DNA of 62,706 bases from Halanaerobiales bacterium (GTDB taxonomy: Bacteria; Bacillota; Halanaerobiia; Halanaerobiales; DTU029), in assembly GCA_025451675.1 (NCBI GenBank), contig JANWJZ010000041.1, forward strand, positions 1 through 62,706, read 5' to 3'. How positions within the stretch are numbered: position 1 is the stretch's first letter; each line of letters opens with the position of its first letter. The notes under the pieces are model-generated. The model ran no database searches and had not been told where the DNA came from. It saw only the letters and a program-made list of their open reading frames with translations. Positions 16,453 through 26,109 of the stretch are shown piece by piece. The position numbers and the translations under genes were made by a program.

Positions 16453-17226
16453 CTATACACAATAAAGTTTTATCCCTTTACTTTCAATAAATTCTCTCCA
16501 ATCATCAGGCAAATTGTCATCAGTAATAATAACATCGATATCAGAAAAATTACAAAAATACGCCAGGTTTACTGTCCCAAATTTAGTTGAATCCGCAACC
16601 AGAATCTTTTCTATAGCCGAGTTTATAATAGCTTTTTTCAAGCTAACTTCATATCTATTAGCACAGGTTATCCCCAATTCTTTGTGAGCACCGGCCATGG
16701 ACAGGAAAACTTTATTGGCCCTGATCTGCCGGATATAATCAATCCCCTGGCTTGACACAAATAATTGGGTATTGCGGTAATAATGCCCTCCAGCCAATTC
16801 GATAGTTATTTTATTATACCTGCTTAAATTAATTAAGTTATTTAAATTAAAACAGACAGCAACAATGTCAATGCTCGGTGGTAATTGTGCTGTTATTTGT
16901 TCAGTAGTAGTACCTGTATCAAATATCACTACCTCTTTTTCTCTTATAAGGCTGGCGGCAAATTTCCCAATTCTTTTCTTTGCCTCTAATTGTATCTGGG
17001 ACTGTTTATAAAGCTCATAATTGATATTACTATTGGGTAATATATTCGAACTGATCAGCATCCCGTTTTCTATTTTCGCTATATTATCATTAGCAAGTAA
17101 CTTTGCATCCCGTCTAATTGTCATTTCAGACACATCGAATAATTCAGCCAGATCCTGAATTGGAATAACAGGTTGCCTGCTCAACATAGTTTTAATTTTC
17201 TGTAATCGTTCTTCTTTATTACTCAT
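16453..17226 (-). CDS. DeoR-family transcriptional regulator
   Basis: This 257-residue protein has an N-terminal DeoR-type helix-turn-helix (QDLAELFDVSEMTIRRDAKLL, about residues 23-43) and a C-terminal sugar-phosphate-sensing domain with FDTGTTTEQI, VFLSMAGAHKELGITC and KILVADSTKFG, the usual DeoRC motifs. Family members respond to phosphorylated sugars, and deoxyribose-5-phosphate or ribose-phosphate would fit the genes beside it. It has its own promoter and terminator and lies directly upstream of the nucleoside operon on the same strand. The operator palindromes at that promoter are its probable target. Confidence 0.93.
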   Translation of the reverse strand: MSNKEERLQKIKTMLSRQPVIPIQDLAELFDVSEMTIRRDAKLLANDNIAKIENGMLISSNILPNSNINYELYKQSQIQLEAKKRIGKFAASLIREKEVVIFDTGTTTEQITAQLPPSIDIVAVCFNLNNLINLSRYNKITIELAGGHYYRNTQLFVSSQGIDYIRQIRANKVFLSMAGAHKELGITCANRYEVSLKKAIINSAIEKILVADSTKFGTVNLAYFCNFSDIDVIITDDNLPDDWREFIESKGIKLYCV

Positions 17227-17373
17227 CTAAAACCACCCCATGTTCATACTTGTCCTTCTTACCTGAAAGCCAATACACTCCTCAAACCTTATTCTCCTGC
17301 CTACAAGCCTGATCCATATATGTTTCAATTCAATAGAGGAACGGAATATTCAATTAAGTATATTATCTTTTTT

Positions 17374-17402
17374 ATTATAGTGGAAAAAGTAACAATAGTC
17401 AA
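17374..17402 (-). promoter_or_regulatory. SigA promoter of the DeoR-family gene
   Basis: TTGACT (17397-17402, minus strand) and TATAAT (17374-17379) are 17 bases apart. The leader to the start codon is about 140 bases and I see no structured element in it. An imperfect AACAA...TTGTT inverted repeat spans the -35, which could allow self-control. Confidence 0.8.
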
Positions 17403-17446
17403 TTTGTTAACCTGCATCTGTTTCAATTATAACATAAATATAACAT

Positions 17447-17486
17447 AAAAAAAGCCAGTACAGCTGTTATACTTAGCTGTACTGGC
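17447..17486 (-). terminator. Terminator of cysE
   Basis: GCCAGTACAGCT (17454-17465) pairs perfectly with AGCTGTACTGGC (17475-17486), giving a 12-bp stem with a 9-base loop. Seven T residues follow on the minus strand (17447-17453). Confidence 0.92.
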
Positions 17487-17500
17487 CCTTTTCCGGCAAA

Positions 17501-18151
17501 CTATTGCAATCCATGCATCTTCCTGCATCTTTCCTCTATCTCTTTTAACTTCTGCTGGGCTTCCCTTAGTGCCTCGCCAATCGGGTCCGGTAAATCAGTA
17601 TGGCTGAGTTCTGTTTCCGGAGGAAGGGGTTTACCCTCTCTCCGAATAACCCGGCCGGGTATACCTACTACCGTGGAATTTTCCGGTACATCCTTTAAGA
17701 CCACCGAACCTGCACCAATCTTTGAATTATTACCGATAGTAATAGCCCCGAGTACCTTGGCGCCAGCCCCGATTAAGACATTATCCCCGATGGTGGGATG
17801 GCGTTTCCCCTTTTCCTTACCTGTTCCCCCCAGGGTTACACCCTGATAGATAGTTACATTATCACCGATTTCTGTTGTCTCACCGATTACTACTCCTGCA
17901 CCATGGTCGATAAAAAAACCCTTACCGATTTTGGCACCGGGATGGATCTCAATACCGGTAAGGAAACGGGCAATCTGGGAAATAAACCGTGGTATGGTCC
18001 TTAAACCCAATTTATATAAAAAATGTGAGAATCTATGGATGATTATGGCGTGAAGGCCGGCATAGGTCAGGAGCACCTCGAGAATATTATTTGCTGCAGG
18101 GTCCCGTTCAAAAATTGCCTTTATATCTGCTTTTATATATTTAAACATCAT
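17501..18151 (-). CDS. cysE: Serine O-acetyltransferase
   Basis: This 216-residue left-handed beta-helix enzyme acetylates L-serine with acetyl-CoA, supplying O-acetylserine to CysK. The helical N-terminal part ([20 protein letters not shown]) is the short EpsC type. The hexapeptide part has [20 protein letters not shown] (catalytic His and Asp region), [20 protein letters not shown] and [20 protein letters not shown]. The C-terminal part [15 protein letters not shown] is normal. I prefer the ATG at 18151 with GGGGG 5 bases upstream; an earlier GTG at 18157 lies inside that site. It is a single-gene unit. Confidence 0.96.
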   Translation of the reverse strand: MMFKYIKADIKAIFERDPAANNILEVLLTYAGLHAIIIHRFSHFLYKLGLRTIPRFISQIARFLTGIEIHPGAKIGKGFFIDHGAGVVIGETTEIGDNVTIYQGVTLGGTGKEKGKRHPTIGDNVLIGAGAKVLGAITIGNNSKIGAGSVVLKDVPENSTVVGIPGRVIRREGKPLPPETELSHTDLPDPIGEALREAQQKLKEIEERCRKMHGLQ

Positions 18152-18179
18152 TTTCACCCCCTGAAATCTGCTAAAAATA

Positions 18180-18208
18180 ATTATAAACTTTATATTTCAA
18201 CAGGACAA
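18180..18208 (-). promoter_or_regulatory. SigA promoter of cysE
   Basis: TTGTCC (18203-18208, minus strand) and a perfect TATAAT (18180-18185) are separated by 17 bases. The leader is only about 20 bases long, with no room for a riboswitch. Confidence 0.8.
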
Positions 18209-18282
18209 GCCGAATTAAAATAAAACATGTCTGGGACTTTTTTCCTATTTTCTAAAATAATTTAGAAATTTTAAAAATAATT

Positions 18283-18309
18283 AAAGGAATTTTATGTTAT
18301 TTGTCTAAT
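18283..18309 (+). promoter_or_regulatory. Possible SigH-type promoter of the spo0E-like gene
   Basis: AAAGGAATT (18283-18291) matches RnAGGAwwT fully. After 11 bases GTCTAAT (18303-18309) matches RnnGAAT at six of seven positions. The spacing is the same as in the site before the EPS operon. The start codon is about 43 bases downstream. Confidence 0.4.
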
Positions 18310-18351
18310 TTTATTATAGAGAAGTTAAAATATGGTATTTGGAGGTGGGGT

Positions 18352-18519
18352 ATGAACGACATCTACGAGTTGGATGTGCTAATAGAAAAAAAACGCGCAG
18401 AACTAATCCGGCTTTTTGAAGAAAAGGAAATTTTCGATGAAAAAATAGTCGAAAAAAGCCAGGAGCTGGATCAATTACTAAATTGCCTGAATAACAGACT
18501 ACAGAAAAAAGCCCTGTAG
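18352..18519 (+). CDS. Spo0E-like aspartyl-phosphate phosphatase
   Basis: This 55-residue protein has the size and two-helix form of Spo0E-family proteins, which remove phosphate from Spo0A~P and so hold back sporulation. The family signature is clear: KSQELDQLLNCLN contains S-Q-E-L-D, the motif that enters the Spo0A active site. The first helix is LDVLIEKKRAELIRLFEEKE. The ATG at 18352 has GGAGGTG 6 bases upstream, which decides the start; an in-frame ATG at 18301 lacks a binding site. It stands alone between cysE and purA, with a possible SigH promoter. Confidence 0.88.
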   Translation: MNDIYELDVLIEKKRAELIRLFEEKEIFDEKIVEKSQELDQLLNCLNNRLQKKAL

Positions 18520-18554
18520 TATTCTGCTTAAATATATTCATGCCAGATGATTTT

Positions 18555-18600
18555 ATACGCCTCAAAAACTCCAAACAGAGTGGAGTTATTTGAGGCGTAT
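18555..18600. terminator. Hairpin between the spo0E-like gene and purA
   Basis: ATACGCCTCAAA (18555-18566) pairs with TTTGAGGCGTAT (18589-18600), and ACTCCA with TGGAGT inside. It sits between two convergent genes, 3 bases from the purA stop. T runs on either side are weak, so it may work in part as a transcript 3'-end structure. Confidence 0.65.
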
Positions 18601-18603
18601 TGC

Positions 18604-21211
<2,608 letters not shown>

Positions 21212-21258
21212 TACAATCTCCTCTTTTCCATACCTTGCTATTCTCCTATCACGTAACC

Positions 21259-21287
21259 ATATTAGCAAAAGGCAGTAGTGTTGTCAA
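21259..21287 (-). promoter_or_regulatory. SigA promoter of purB-purA
   Basis: TTGACA (21282-21287, minus strand) and TAATAT (21259-21264) are 17 bases apart, about 48 bases before the TTG start of purB. No PurR-type box or purine riboswitch is visible in the short leader. Confidence 0.85.
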
Positions 21288-21412
21288 GTTTACCCCGGAA
21301 ATGATTCCTGGTGCTAATTGGAAGAAGGAATATCTATTTATTACTAATTTTTGCAGGAATTTATTTTGTATTGAAGAAATATATAGTAAAATATATTTTT
21401 GGAGGTATTTCT

Positions 21413-22357
21413 ATGAAGTACAGGTTAAATTGTTTTTTTATAATCTTAATTTCCCTTACCCTGGTATTCTTACTGGCAGGATGTGATAATAACAAAAAAG
21501 GCACCAGCATACCTGAGACTTATTCCCTGACCATCGATATTATAGGAGATGGTACTGTAACCAAAACACCGGACAAAGAAAGCTACGAAAAGAATGAAAA
21601 GGTAACTCTGAAGGCTGTACCTGCTGAATTGCACAATTTTGCATTCTGGGAAGGTACCTATAACCTGAGCAAACCGGAAACTGTAATCGTCATGGAAAAG
21701 GATACCCATCTAAAAGCTAACTTTGGCCGAATATATAAATTAGCATATTTTAATGATAATGAAGGATGGCCTGTTGAAGAAGATGACATTACAAAATTAG
21801 CTCTAACAGATGATGGCAGATACGCTATTACCATGAAAGAAGAAAATTTTATTCAAAGAATAACGATGGATATTGAAGTGAATAACTTATATGGGGAAAT
21901 TGAACTACAATTTGCTAAAACAGATTTTTATCCAGGTGCGGGCCTTGTCTTTAACGATACTGGGACAGTTTTTCATTTCCTGGAAGCAAATCACGGCGGA
22001 AAGTATTACATAAAAAAAGCTACAATCATAGATACCGGTTCGATAAACGTAAATACAGTTTCATCGGGGAATATACCAGATTATAAAAAGGGTGAACTAC
22101 TTAAACTGGCTTACAGTAAAAAAGGTTCCGTCTATAACTTATATATAAATGGATATTATGTAGACCATATTGAAATTGACGATATTGAACCAGCATTTCA
22201 GTTATTAGCAATTAGCGGAAAAGAAGCTCCTTTCACTGTTTATTTTGATAACTTGAAGATTTTAAACCTTGACCCATATCTTTTCACACAGAAGAACATA
22301 GTTCCAGCAGCTATAAAGAACATCATTGAAGTTTCTTCTGAAATAGTTAATAAATAG
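21413..22357 (+). CDS. Lipoprotein with a divergent InlB-B-repeat-like domain
   Basis: This 314-residue protein has a type II signal peptide (hydrophobic residues 8-22, lipobox LLAGC, Cys near 23). A domain of about 65 residues follows (YSLTIDIIGDGTVTKTPDKE to THLKANF), which resembles the divergent InlB-B/Flg_new_2 repeat: a small beta domain with G-x-G-T-V and A-F-W-x-G. The C-terminal half is rich in beta strands and aromatic residues and looks like a concanavalin-type jelly roll (VYNLYINGYYVDHIEID). I cannot name a function; carbohydrate or surface binding is possible. The ATG at 21413 has GGAGGT 6 bases upstream. It is a single gene closed by a terminator. Confidence 0.8.
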   Translation: MKYRLNCFFIILISLTLVFLLAGCDNNKKGTSIPETYSLTIDIIGDGTVTKTPDKESYEKNEKVTLKAVPAELHNFAFWEGTYNLSKPETVIVMEKDTHLKANFGRIYKLAYFNDNEGWPVEEDDITKLALTDDGRYAITMKEENFIQRITMDIEVNNLYGEIELQFAKTDFYPGAGLVFNDTGTVFHFLEANHGGKYYIKKATIIDTGSINVNTVSSGNIPDYKKGELLKLAYSKKGSVYNLYINGYYVDHIEIDDIEPAFQLLAISGKEAPFTVYFDNLKILNLDPYLFTQKNIVPAAIKNIIEVSSEIVNK

Positions 22358-22398
22358 CAAAAAAAATTGCATAACTCTTTTGCTAACTTATTTTACCG

Positions 22399-22431
22399 AC
22401 CCTCTGGATCAAGCAGAGGGTTTCTTTTTAT
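22399..22431 (+). terminator. Terminator of the lipoprotein gene
   Basis: ACCCTCTG (22399-22406) pairs with CAGAGGGT (22414-22421), followed by TTCTTTTTATATTTT. Confidence 0.9.
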
Positions 22432-22524
22432 ATTTTAAAGGTATTTTTTTATTTACCGTGAATTATATATTTAGCTCTATTGAAATTGGGGGATTAAAAT
22501 TTTATAAAAAATGAAGAAGTCAAA

Positions 22525-22562
22525 CCCCTGGCAGATTTATGCTGTACAGGGGGCCTTTTTTC
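22525..22562 (+). terminator. Second terminator-like hairpin without an upstream gene
   Basis: CCCCTG (22525-22530) pairs with CAGGGG (22547-22552), with CAG/CTG pairing inside, followed by a run of T from 22556. No protein gene ends just before it, so it may end a small RNA or act as a backup terminator or attenuator. Confidence 0.65.
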
Positions 22563-22584
22563 TACAAAATGACAGATACCAGAT

Positions 22585-22613
22585 TTGCTTCAGGGGTAAG
22601 AATATATTATATT
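22585..22613 (+). promoter_or_regulatory. Possible SigA promoter of the DnaD-helicase operon
   Basis: TTGCTT (22585-22590) and TATATT (22608-22613) are 17 bases apart, about 47 bases upstream of the start codon at 22661. The -35 is imperfect and the area is AT-rich. Confidence 0.45.
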
Positions 22614-22660
22614 ATATTTAAGGTATTATAATGTATAATGATATTAAGGAAGGAAAAAAG

Positions 22661-23713
22661 ATGGGGAACGCATTTATCAATGAACAGAAAAAATTGGTTT
22701 TCTCAAATATTAATTGTACCCGCTCCATTGAGATTGGAGATGCGGCCATTGATAGTGGCTTTCTTCTCCAGTTTCCGGGAGTCACTTTACCCATCTTTTT
22801 ATATTTAGCTACCCACATGGATGATAATTACCTGCTCCGGACAAGCCCTACAATCATCTCCTCCTATCTGCCTGATACATATACGGTGGAGGATATTTAT
22901 GCCGGTTTAAGTTACCTGAAAAACAAAGGCATAATTGATTGTACAGGCGAACGGGAAGGGGATTATACCTACCGGATCAGGGTGAATATAGAAAATATCA
23001 GACAGGCCAATAGATTAACCCCGGTAAGAAATAATAGTCTTAAGAATATTTACTTTAATAACCGGGAATTGAGACAGAAAATACTCCAGCTTCCCCGGCC
23101 TTGCCGGGCAGAACTCTTTCAGGGTATCCTGACCTTCGTTCCGCCGGAGGAGGATCTGGGAATCCTGGAGAGTAAGATAACACAATGGCTGGAAGACTTT
23201 CAAATAGAAATGATTCAGGAACTAATCCGCCGGGTAGATAAATGGCAGGTCAAATACGATAATCCGGCAGAAGGAACCTTTCATTACCTGCAGGGCATTA
23301 TCGATGACTGGTATAAAAAAAAGATTTTTACCTATGAAGACCTGCAATCTCAGGATAAACTCTTCCGGGAAATCCAGGAAATTGCCAGACTCTATGGACT
23401 GACAGAATGGCATAATATCAGCCCGGTACAGCTGGATACTTTCCAGAACTGGCTCCAGGACGGCTTTCCCCTCAGTGCAGAACTGGTCAAACTGGCCATC
23501 AGGGAGGCTTTCCGGCGGAAAAAAGACGGACAACCATCCCTGCAGTATATCGAAGATAACTTCATTAAGCCCTTTAAAGAGATGAAAATAAGGGATACAG
23601 GGGAAGCTTTAAAATTTCTGCAGAAAGGCAGGGCCGGGCTAAAAACAGTTCAGAAAAGGGAAAAGAAGATTTCCTTTAATTGGGATAATCTGGCCTGGGA
23701 TTTTGAAGATTAA
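22661..23713 (+). CDS. DnaD-domain primosome protein
   Basis: This 350-residue protein has the N-terminal winged-helix region of DnaD/DnaB-type primosome proteins (FPGVTLPIFLYLATHMDDN, then VEDIYAGLSYLKNKGIIDCT) and a C-terminal DnaD-like domain (LFREIQEIARLYGLTEWHNI to SLQYIEDNFIKPFKEM). That second domain, with LVKLAIREAFRRKK and the YIEDNF segment, matches the YxxxIxxxW-type DNA-binding fold. These proteins help load the replicative helicase. The neighbour 17 bases downstream is a DnaB helicase, which supports that role. The ATG at 22661 has AAGGAAGG upstream and gives a normal start. Confidence 0.85.
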   Translation: MGNAFINEQKKLVFSNINCTRSIEIGDAAIDSGFLLQFPGVTLPIFLYLATHMDDNYLLRTSPTIISSYLPDTYTVEDIYAGLSYLKNKGIIDCTGEREGDYTYRIRVNIENIRQANRLTPVRNNSLKNIYFNNRELRQKILQLPRPCRAELFQGILTFVPPEEDLGILESKITQWLEDFQIEMIQELIRRVDKWQVKYDNPAEGTFHYLQGIIDDWYKKKIFTYEDLQSQDKLFREIQEIARLYGLTEWHNISPVQLDTFQNWLQDGFPLSAELVKLAIREAFRRKKDGQPSLQYIEDNFIKPFKEMKIRDTGEALKFLQKGRAGLKTVQKREKKISFNWDNLAWDFED

Positions 23714-23730
23714 GATAGAGGGTGTTTAGC

Positions 23731-25116
23731 ATGGCTATGAATGAAAGGTTAATGGAGAGAGCAGAATATAGGAATACGGAGTTTCAGTTACTGGGTATCT
23801 TATTACAGTATCCGGAAAAGATTGATGATGTGGCTGACTCCCTGGAGACAAAGCATTTCCTGGATCCCCAAGCCCAGCTGATTTACGATATTCTCTTAAG
23901 CCAATACCAGGAAAGTAATCAGATTTCCCGGACAAAACTTTTCCTCAAATTAAAGAAAGACGGAATTATAAAAAATCCGGAAGAGCTGATTGAACGGCTC
24001 ACTTCCGGTTTCAATACCGTCGATGAATTAGAGCCTACCATAGATATAATAAAACTCAATTATCAAAAATACCTGATCAGTAAGGCAGCAGAAAGATTAC
24101 AACAACTGGTAGAAAAAACAGATCTGGATATCGGCGACTACCAGGCCAGGGCTCAGGAAATTATCTTTGAGGCCACCAATGAGAATAATGAACAGGAAAA
24201 GCATATCTATAACATGGAAGAAGCCCTGATAACCTCCTATAATAATTACGTAGCTCGCAAAGAAGGGAAAGGGGACCTGGGCCTGCAGACCGGTTTTATC
24301 TCCCTGGATAACCTCATCGGCGGTTTCAAGAAAGGGCACCTTAATGTTATCGCTGCTTCCACCAGTATGGGTAAATCCGCCTTTGCCATCAATATTGCCA
24401 AGAATGTGTTGAAAAGGAAGATACCGGTGGCCATCATCAGTCTTGAGATGGATGCCCAGGAGATAGTTGACCGGATGATTGTCCAGGAAGCCGGTGTCCA
24501 TGCCTGGAAATACAGCCAGGGGGAAACCAGTGAAGAAGAAGATATGAGGATTGCCAAGGCCCTGGATAATCTCTACCAATTGCCCCTGATGATCTCTGAT
24601 GAGAGGGGCCTTAATGTGGCCCAGATCAGGGCCAGGCTCCGCAAATTTAAAGCCCAGATGGGTGAGCTGGGACTGGTGATTATTGATTACCTGCAGATGA
24701 TCCAGTTGCCTGATGACCAGATTCACAATACAGCCAGGGCAGTGGGACAGGTAGTCCTGCAGCTGCGTAACCTGGCTGCAGAACTGGAGACACCGATTAT
24801 CCTTGTTTCCCAGATTAGCAGGAGTTTCGCCAGCCGGCAGGATAAAAGGCCTGTCCTCTCCGATCTGCGTGATTCAGGTAACATTGAAGAAATTGCTGAC
24901 GGGGTTATCTTCCTCTACCGGCATGCCCATACCAGTGCTGCGGCCCGGGAAAAGGCCATAGAGGAAGGTACAGAAAGGGATACAGAGGTCATCGTGGCCA
25001 AGCAAAGGACTGGCCAGACCGGTTCAGTAAAACTTTATTTTGAACATGAATATGTCCGTTTTGTGGATCCGGAAAACCTCTCCCTGGAAGGAATGATACC
25101 TTATGAAGGACAATAA
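23731..25116 (+). CDS. dnaB: Replicative DNA helicase, DnaB family
   Basis: This 461-residue protein has the DnaB N-terminal domain (NTEFQLLGILLQYPEKIDDV) and a RecA-like core. Core motifs are Walker A (AASTSMGKSAFAINIA), the ISLEMDAQEIVDRM segment, Walker B (LVIIDYLQMI) and the VSQISRSFASRQDKRPVLSD stretch, followed by EEIADGVIFLYRHAHTS. Walker A has STSMGKS rather than the more usual GRPSMGKT. It unwinds DNA ahead of the replisome. In many Firmicutes the helicase gene follows rplI; here it follows a DnaD-like gene and converges with rplI. A second dnaB elsewhere is possible. The ATG at 23731 follows GAGGGTG. Confidence 0.93.
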   Translation: MAMNERLMERAEYRNTEFQLLGILLQYPEKIDDVADSLETKHFLDPQAQLIYDILLSQYQESNQISRTKLFLKLKKDGIIKNPEELIERLTSGFNTVDELEPTIDIIKLNYQKYLISKAAERLQQLVEKTDLDIGDYQARAQEIIFEATNENNEQEKHIYNMEEALITSYNNYVARKEGKGDLGLQTGFISLDNLIGGFKKGHLNVIAASTSMGKSAFAINIAKNVLKRKIPVAIISLEMDAQEIVDRMIVQEAGVHAWKYSQGETSEEEDMRIAKALDNLYQLPLMISDERGLNVAQIRARLRKFKAQMGELGLVIIDYLQMIQLPDDQIHNTARAVGQVVLQLRNLAAELETPIILVSQISRSFASRQDKRPVLSDLRDSGNIEEIADGVIFLYRHAHTSAAAREKAIEEGTERDTEVIVAKQRTGQTGSVKLYFEHEYVRFVDPENLSLEGMIPYEGQ

Positions 25117-25126
25117 AGGCAAGGGT

Positions 25127-25312
25127 ATGGATCAGATGGATTTCCGCCTGATCCTGGCCTTTACCAATGCCTATAGCAGCCTGTATAAAAAGGGGCTCCT
25201 TAACCAGGAACAACTGGAAAAGATCCTCATCCTCCTGGATAATTACCAGGACTATACGGCGGAAGAATTTGAAATAAAATTGAAGGAAATTTTTCCGGAT
25301 ATTCCTGAGTAA
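25127..25312 (+). CDS. Small protein of unknown function after the helicase gene
   Basis: This 61-residue protein (69 if it starts at the ATG at 25103, inside the helicase gene) is rich in hydrophobic and acidic residues and likely all-helical: LILAFTNAYSSLYKKGLLNQ, then LEKILILLDNY and EEFEIKLKEIFPDIPE. I do not recognise it. It is 10 bases behind the helicase stop, so it is cotranscribed with the DnaD-like protein and helicase. A role in helicase regulation or loading would fit its place, but there is no sequence evidence for it. Confidence 0.6.
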   Translation: MDQMDFRLILAFTNAYSSLYKKGLLNQEQLEKILILLDNYQDYTAEEFEIKLKEIFPDIPE

Positions 25313-25317
25313 AATAC

Positions 25318-25346
25318 TTGAAATTAAGATATTTTAAGTGTATAAT
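25318..25346 (+). promoter_or_regulatory. Strong SigA promoter of a 50-residue protein gene
   Basis: TTGAAA (25318-25323) and a perfect TATAAT (25341-25346) have a 17-base spacer, right after the stop of the preceding small gene. The start codon is about 58 bases downstream. Confidence 0.85.
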
Positions 25347-25403
25347 AAATATTAAGAAAATTGCCAGTCATAAGAATATAAGTTTATAAGGAGGTTGATA
25401 AGC

Positions 25404-25556
25404 ATGTCTAACTTAGAGGCAATCTCTATCCTGTTGGAACATGCGTCAGAAAAAACTGTTCTCGATTACGTGGCAAAAAAACTGAAAACAGATGAGAACT
25501 ACTTTGCCAACTTTAACAGAGAGAAGCTTGTTTTTGATTTCATGATCTCCAATTAG
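25404..25556 (+). CDS. 50-residue protein of unknown function
   Basis: The reading frame starts at an ATG behind AAGGAGGT (25388-25395) and encodes 50 residues, MSNLEAISILLEHASEKTVL at the N-terminus and KLVFDFMISN at the C-terminus. It is probably two or three amphipathic helices, slightly acidic, with no cysteine, signal peptide or membrane segment. It has its own consensus promoter and ends 7 bases before a strong terminator, so it is a full one-gene unit and likely well expressed. I do not recognise the family. Confidence 0.8.
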   Translation: MSNLEAISILLEHASEKTVLDYVAKKLKTDENYFANFNREKLVFDFMISN

Positions 25557-25563
25557 TAGGAAA

Positions 25564-25595
25564 AAGGGCTGTTCCTCCGAACAGCCCTTATTTTT
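25564..25595. terminator. Bidirectional terminator after the 50-residue gene and rplI
   Basis: AAGGGCTGTTC (25564-25574) pairs perfectly with GAACAGCCCTT (25579-25589), with a CTCC loop. ATTTTTAT follows on the plus strand and TTTTT on the minus strand, so it serves both convergent units. Confidence 0.92.
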
Positions 25596-25624
25596 ATACC
25601 TTCATCTATTTTATATGCTTTTAT

Positions 25625-26068
25625 TTATGCTTCCACTACCTGGATTTTTATGTCAGCGGTAACATCCTCATAAAGCTTTACCTTCACCTTATGCACTCCC
25701 AGGGATTTTATATTTTCTTCCAGTTGAATCTTCCTTCTATCTATTTCATATCCGGCTTTAGCCACAGCATCAGCAATATCTTTAGTGGTTACAGAACCAA
25801 AGAGCCTGCCCTGCTCTCCCGCTTTGACGGCAATAACGAATTTCTCTTTTTCCATCCGGGAGGCCATCTCCTTTGCTGCTGCCTTTTCTTCCTGCATTTT
25901 TTTCTGCATTGCCTTTTGTCTTTCTTTTAGCTGCTGAATATTCCCCTTGCTTGCCTCCTCTGCCAGGCCCCTTGGAAAGAGATAATTCCGGGCATATCCA
26001 TCGGAAACATTGACTATATCACCTTTTGAACCCAGGTTCTTAACATCTTCCTTTAAAATTACCTTCAT
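25625..26068 (-). CDS. rplI: Ribosomal protein L9
   Basis: This 147-residue protein of the large subunit starts with MKVILKEDVKNLGSKGDIVN, then VSDGYARNYLFPRGLA, the classic L9 N-terminal domain. A long charged helix (ERQKAMQKKMQEEKAAAKEM) links it to the C-terminal RNA-binding domain with GRLFGSVTTKDIADAV. I chose the ATG at 26068, one codon inside a TTG, because it gives the usual N-terminus behind a GGGGGG run. It is the last gene of the rpsF-ssb-rpsR unit. Confidence 0.97.
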   Translation of the reverse strand: MKVILKEDVKNLGSKGDIVNVSDGYARNYLFPRGLAEEASKGNIQQLKERQKAMQKKMQEEKAAAKEMASRMEKEKFVIAVKAGEQGRLFGSVTTKDIADAVAKAGYEIDRRKIQLEENIKSLGVHKVKVKLYEDVTADIKIQVVEA

Positions 26069-26109
26069 CAAAAACCCCCCTTTTTGTTCATCTTTTCAAC
26101 TGTAAAAGC

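Larger units (their letters stand above)
22358..22660 (+). other. Intergenic region with two tandem terminators and a promoter
   Basis: About 300 bases without a gene. It holds the lipoprotein terminator at about 22400, a second terminator-like hairpin near 22540, and a possible promoter for the DnaD-like gene near 22600. The stretch between the two hairpins is AT-rich, with no open frame that has a ribosome binding site. A short untranslated RNA ending at the second hairpin cannot be excluded. Confidence 0.6.

Noticed and set aside
24097-24726. Minus-strand frame of 209 codons
   Set aside because: It lies entirely within the DnaB helicase gene, and the helicase frame carries all conserved motifs.
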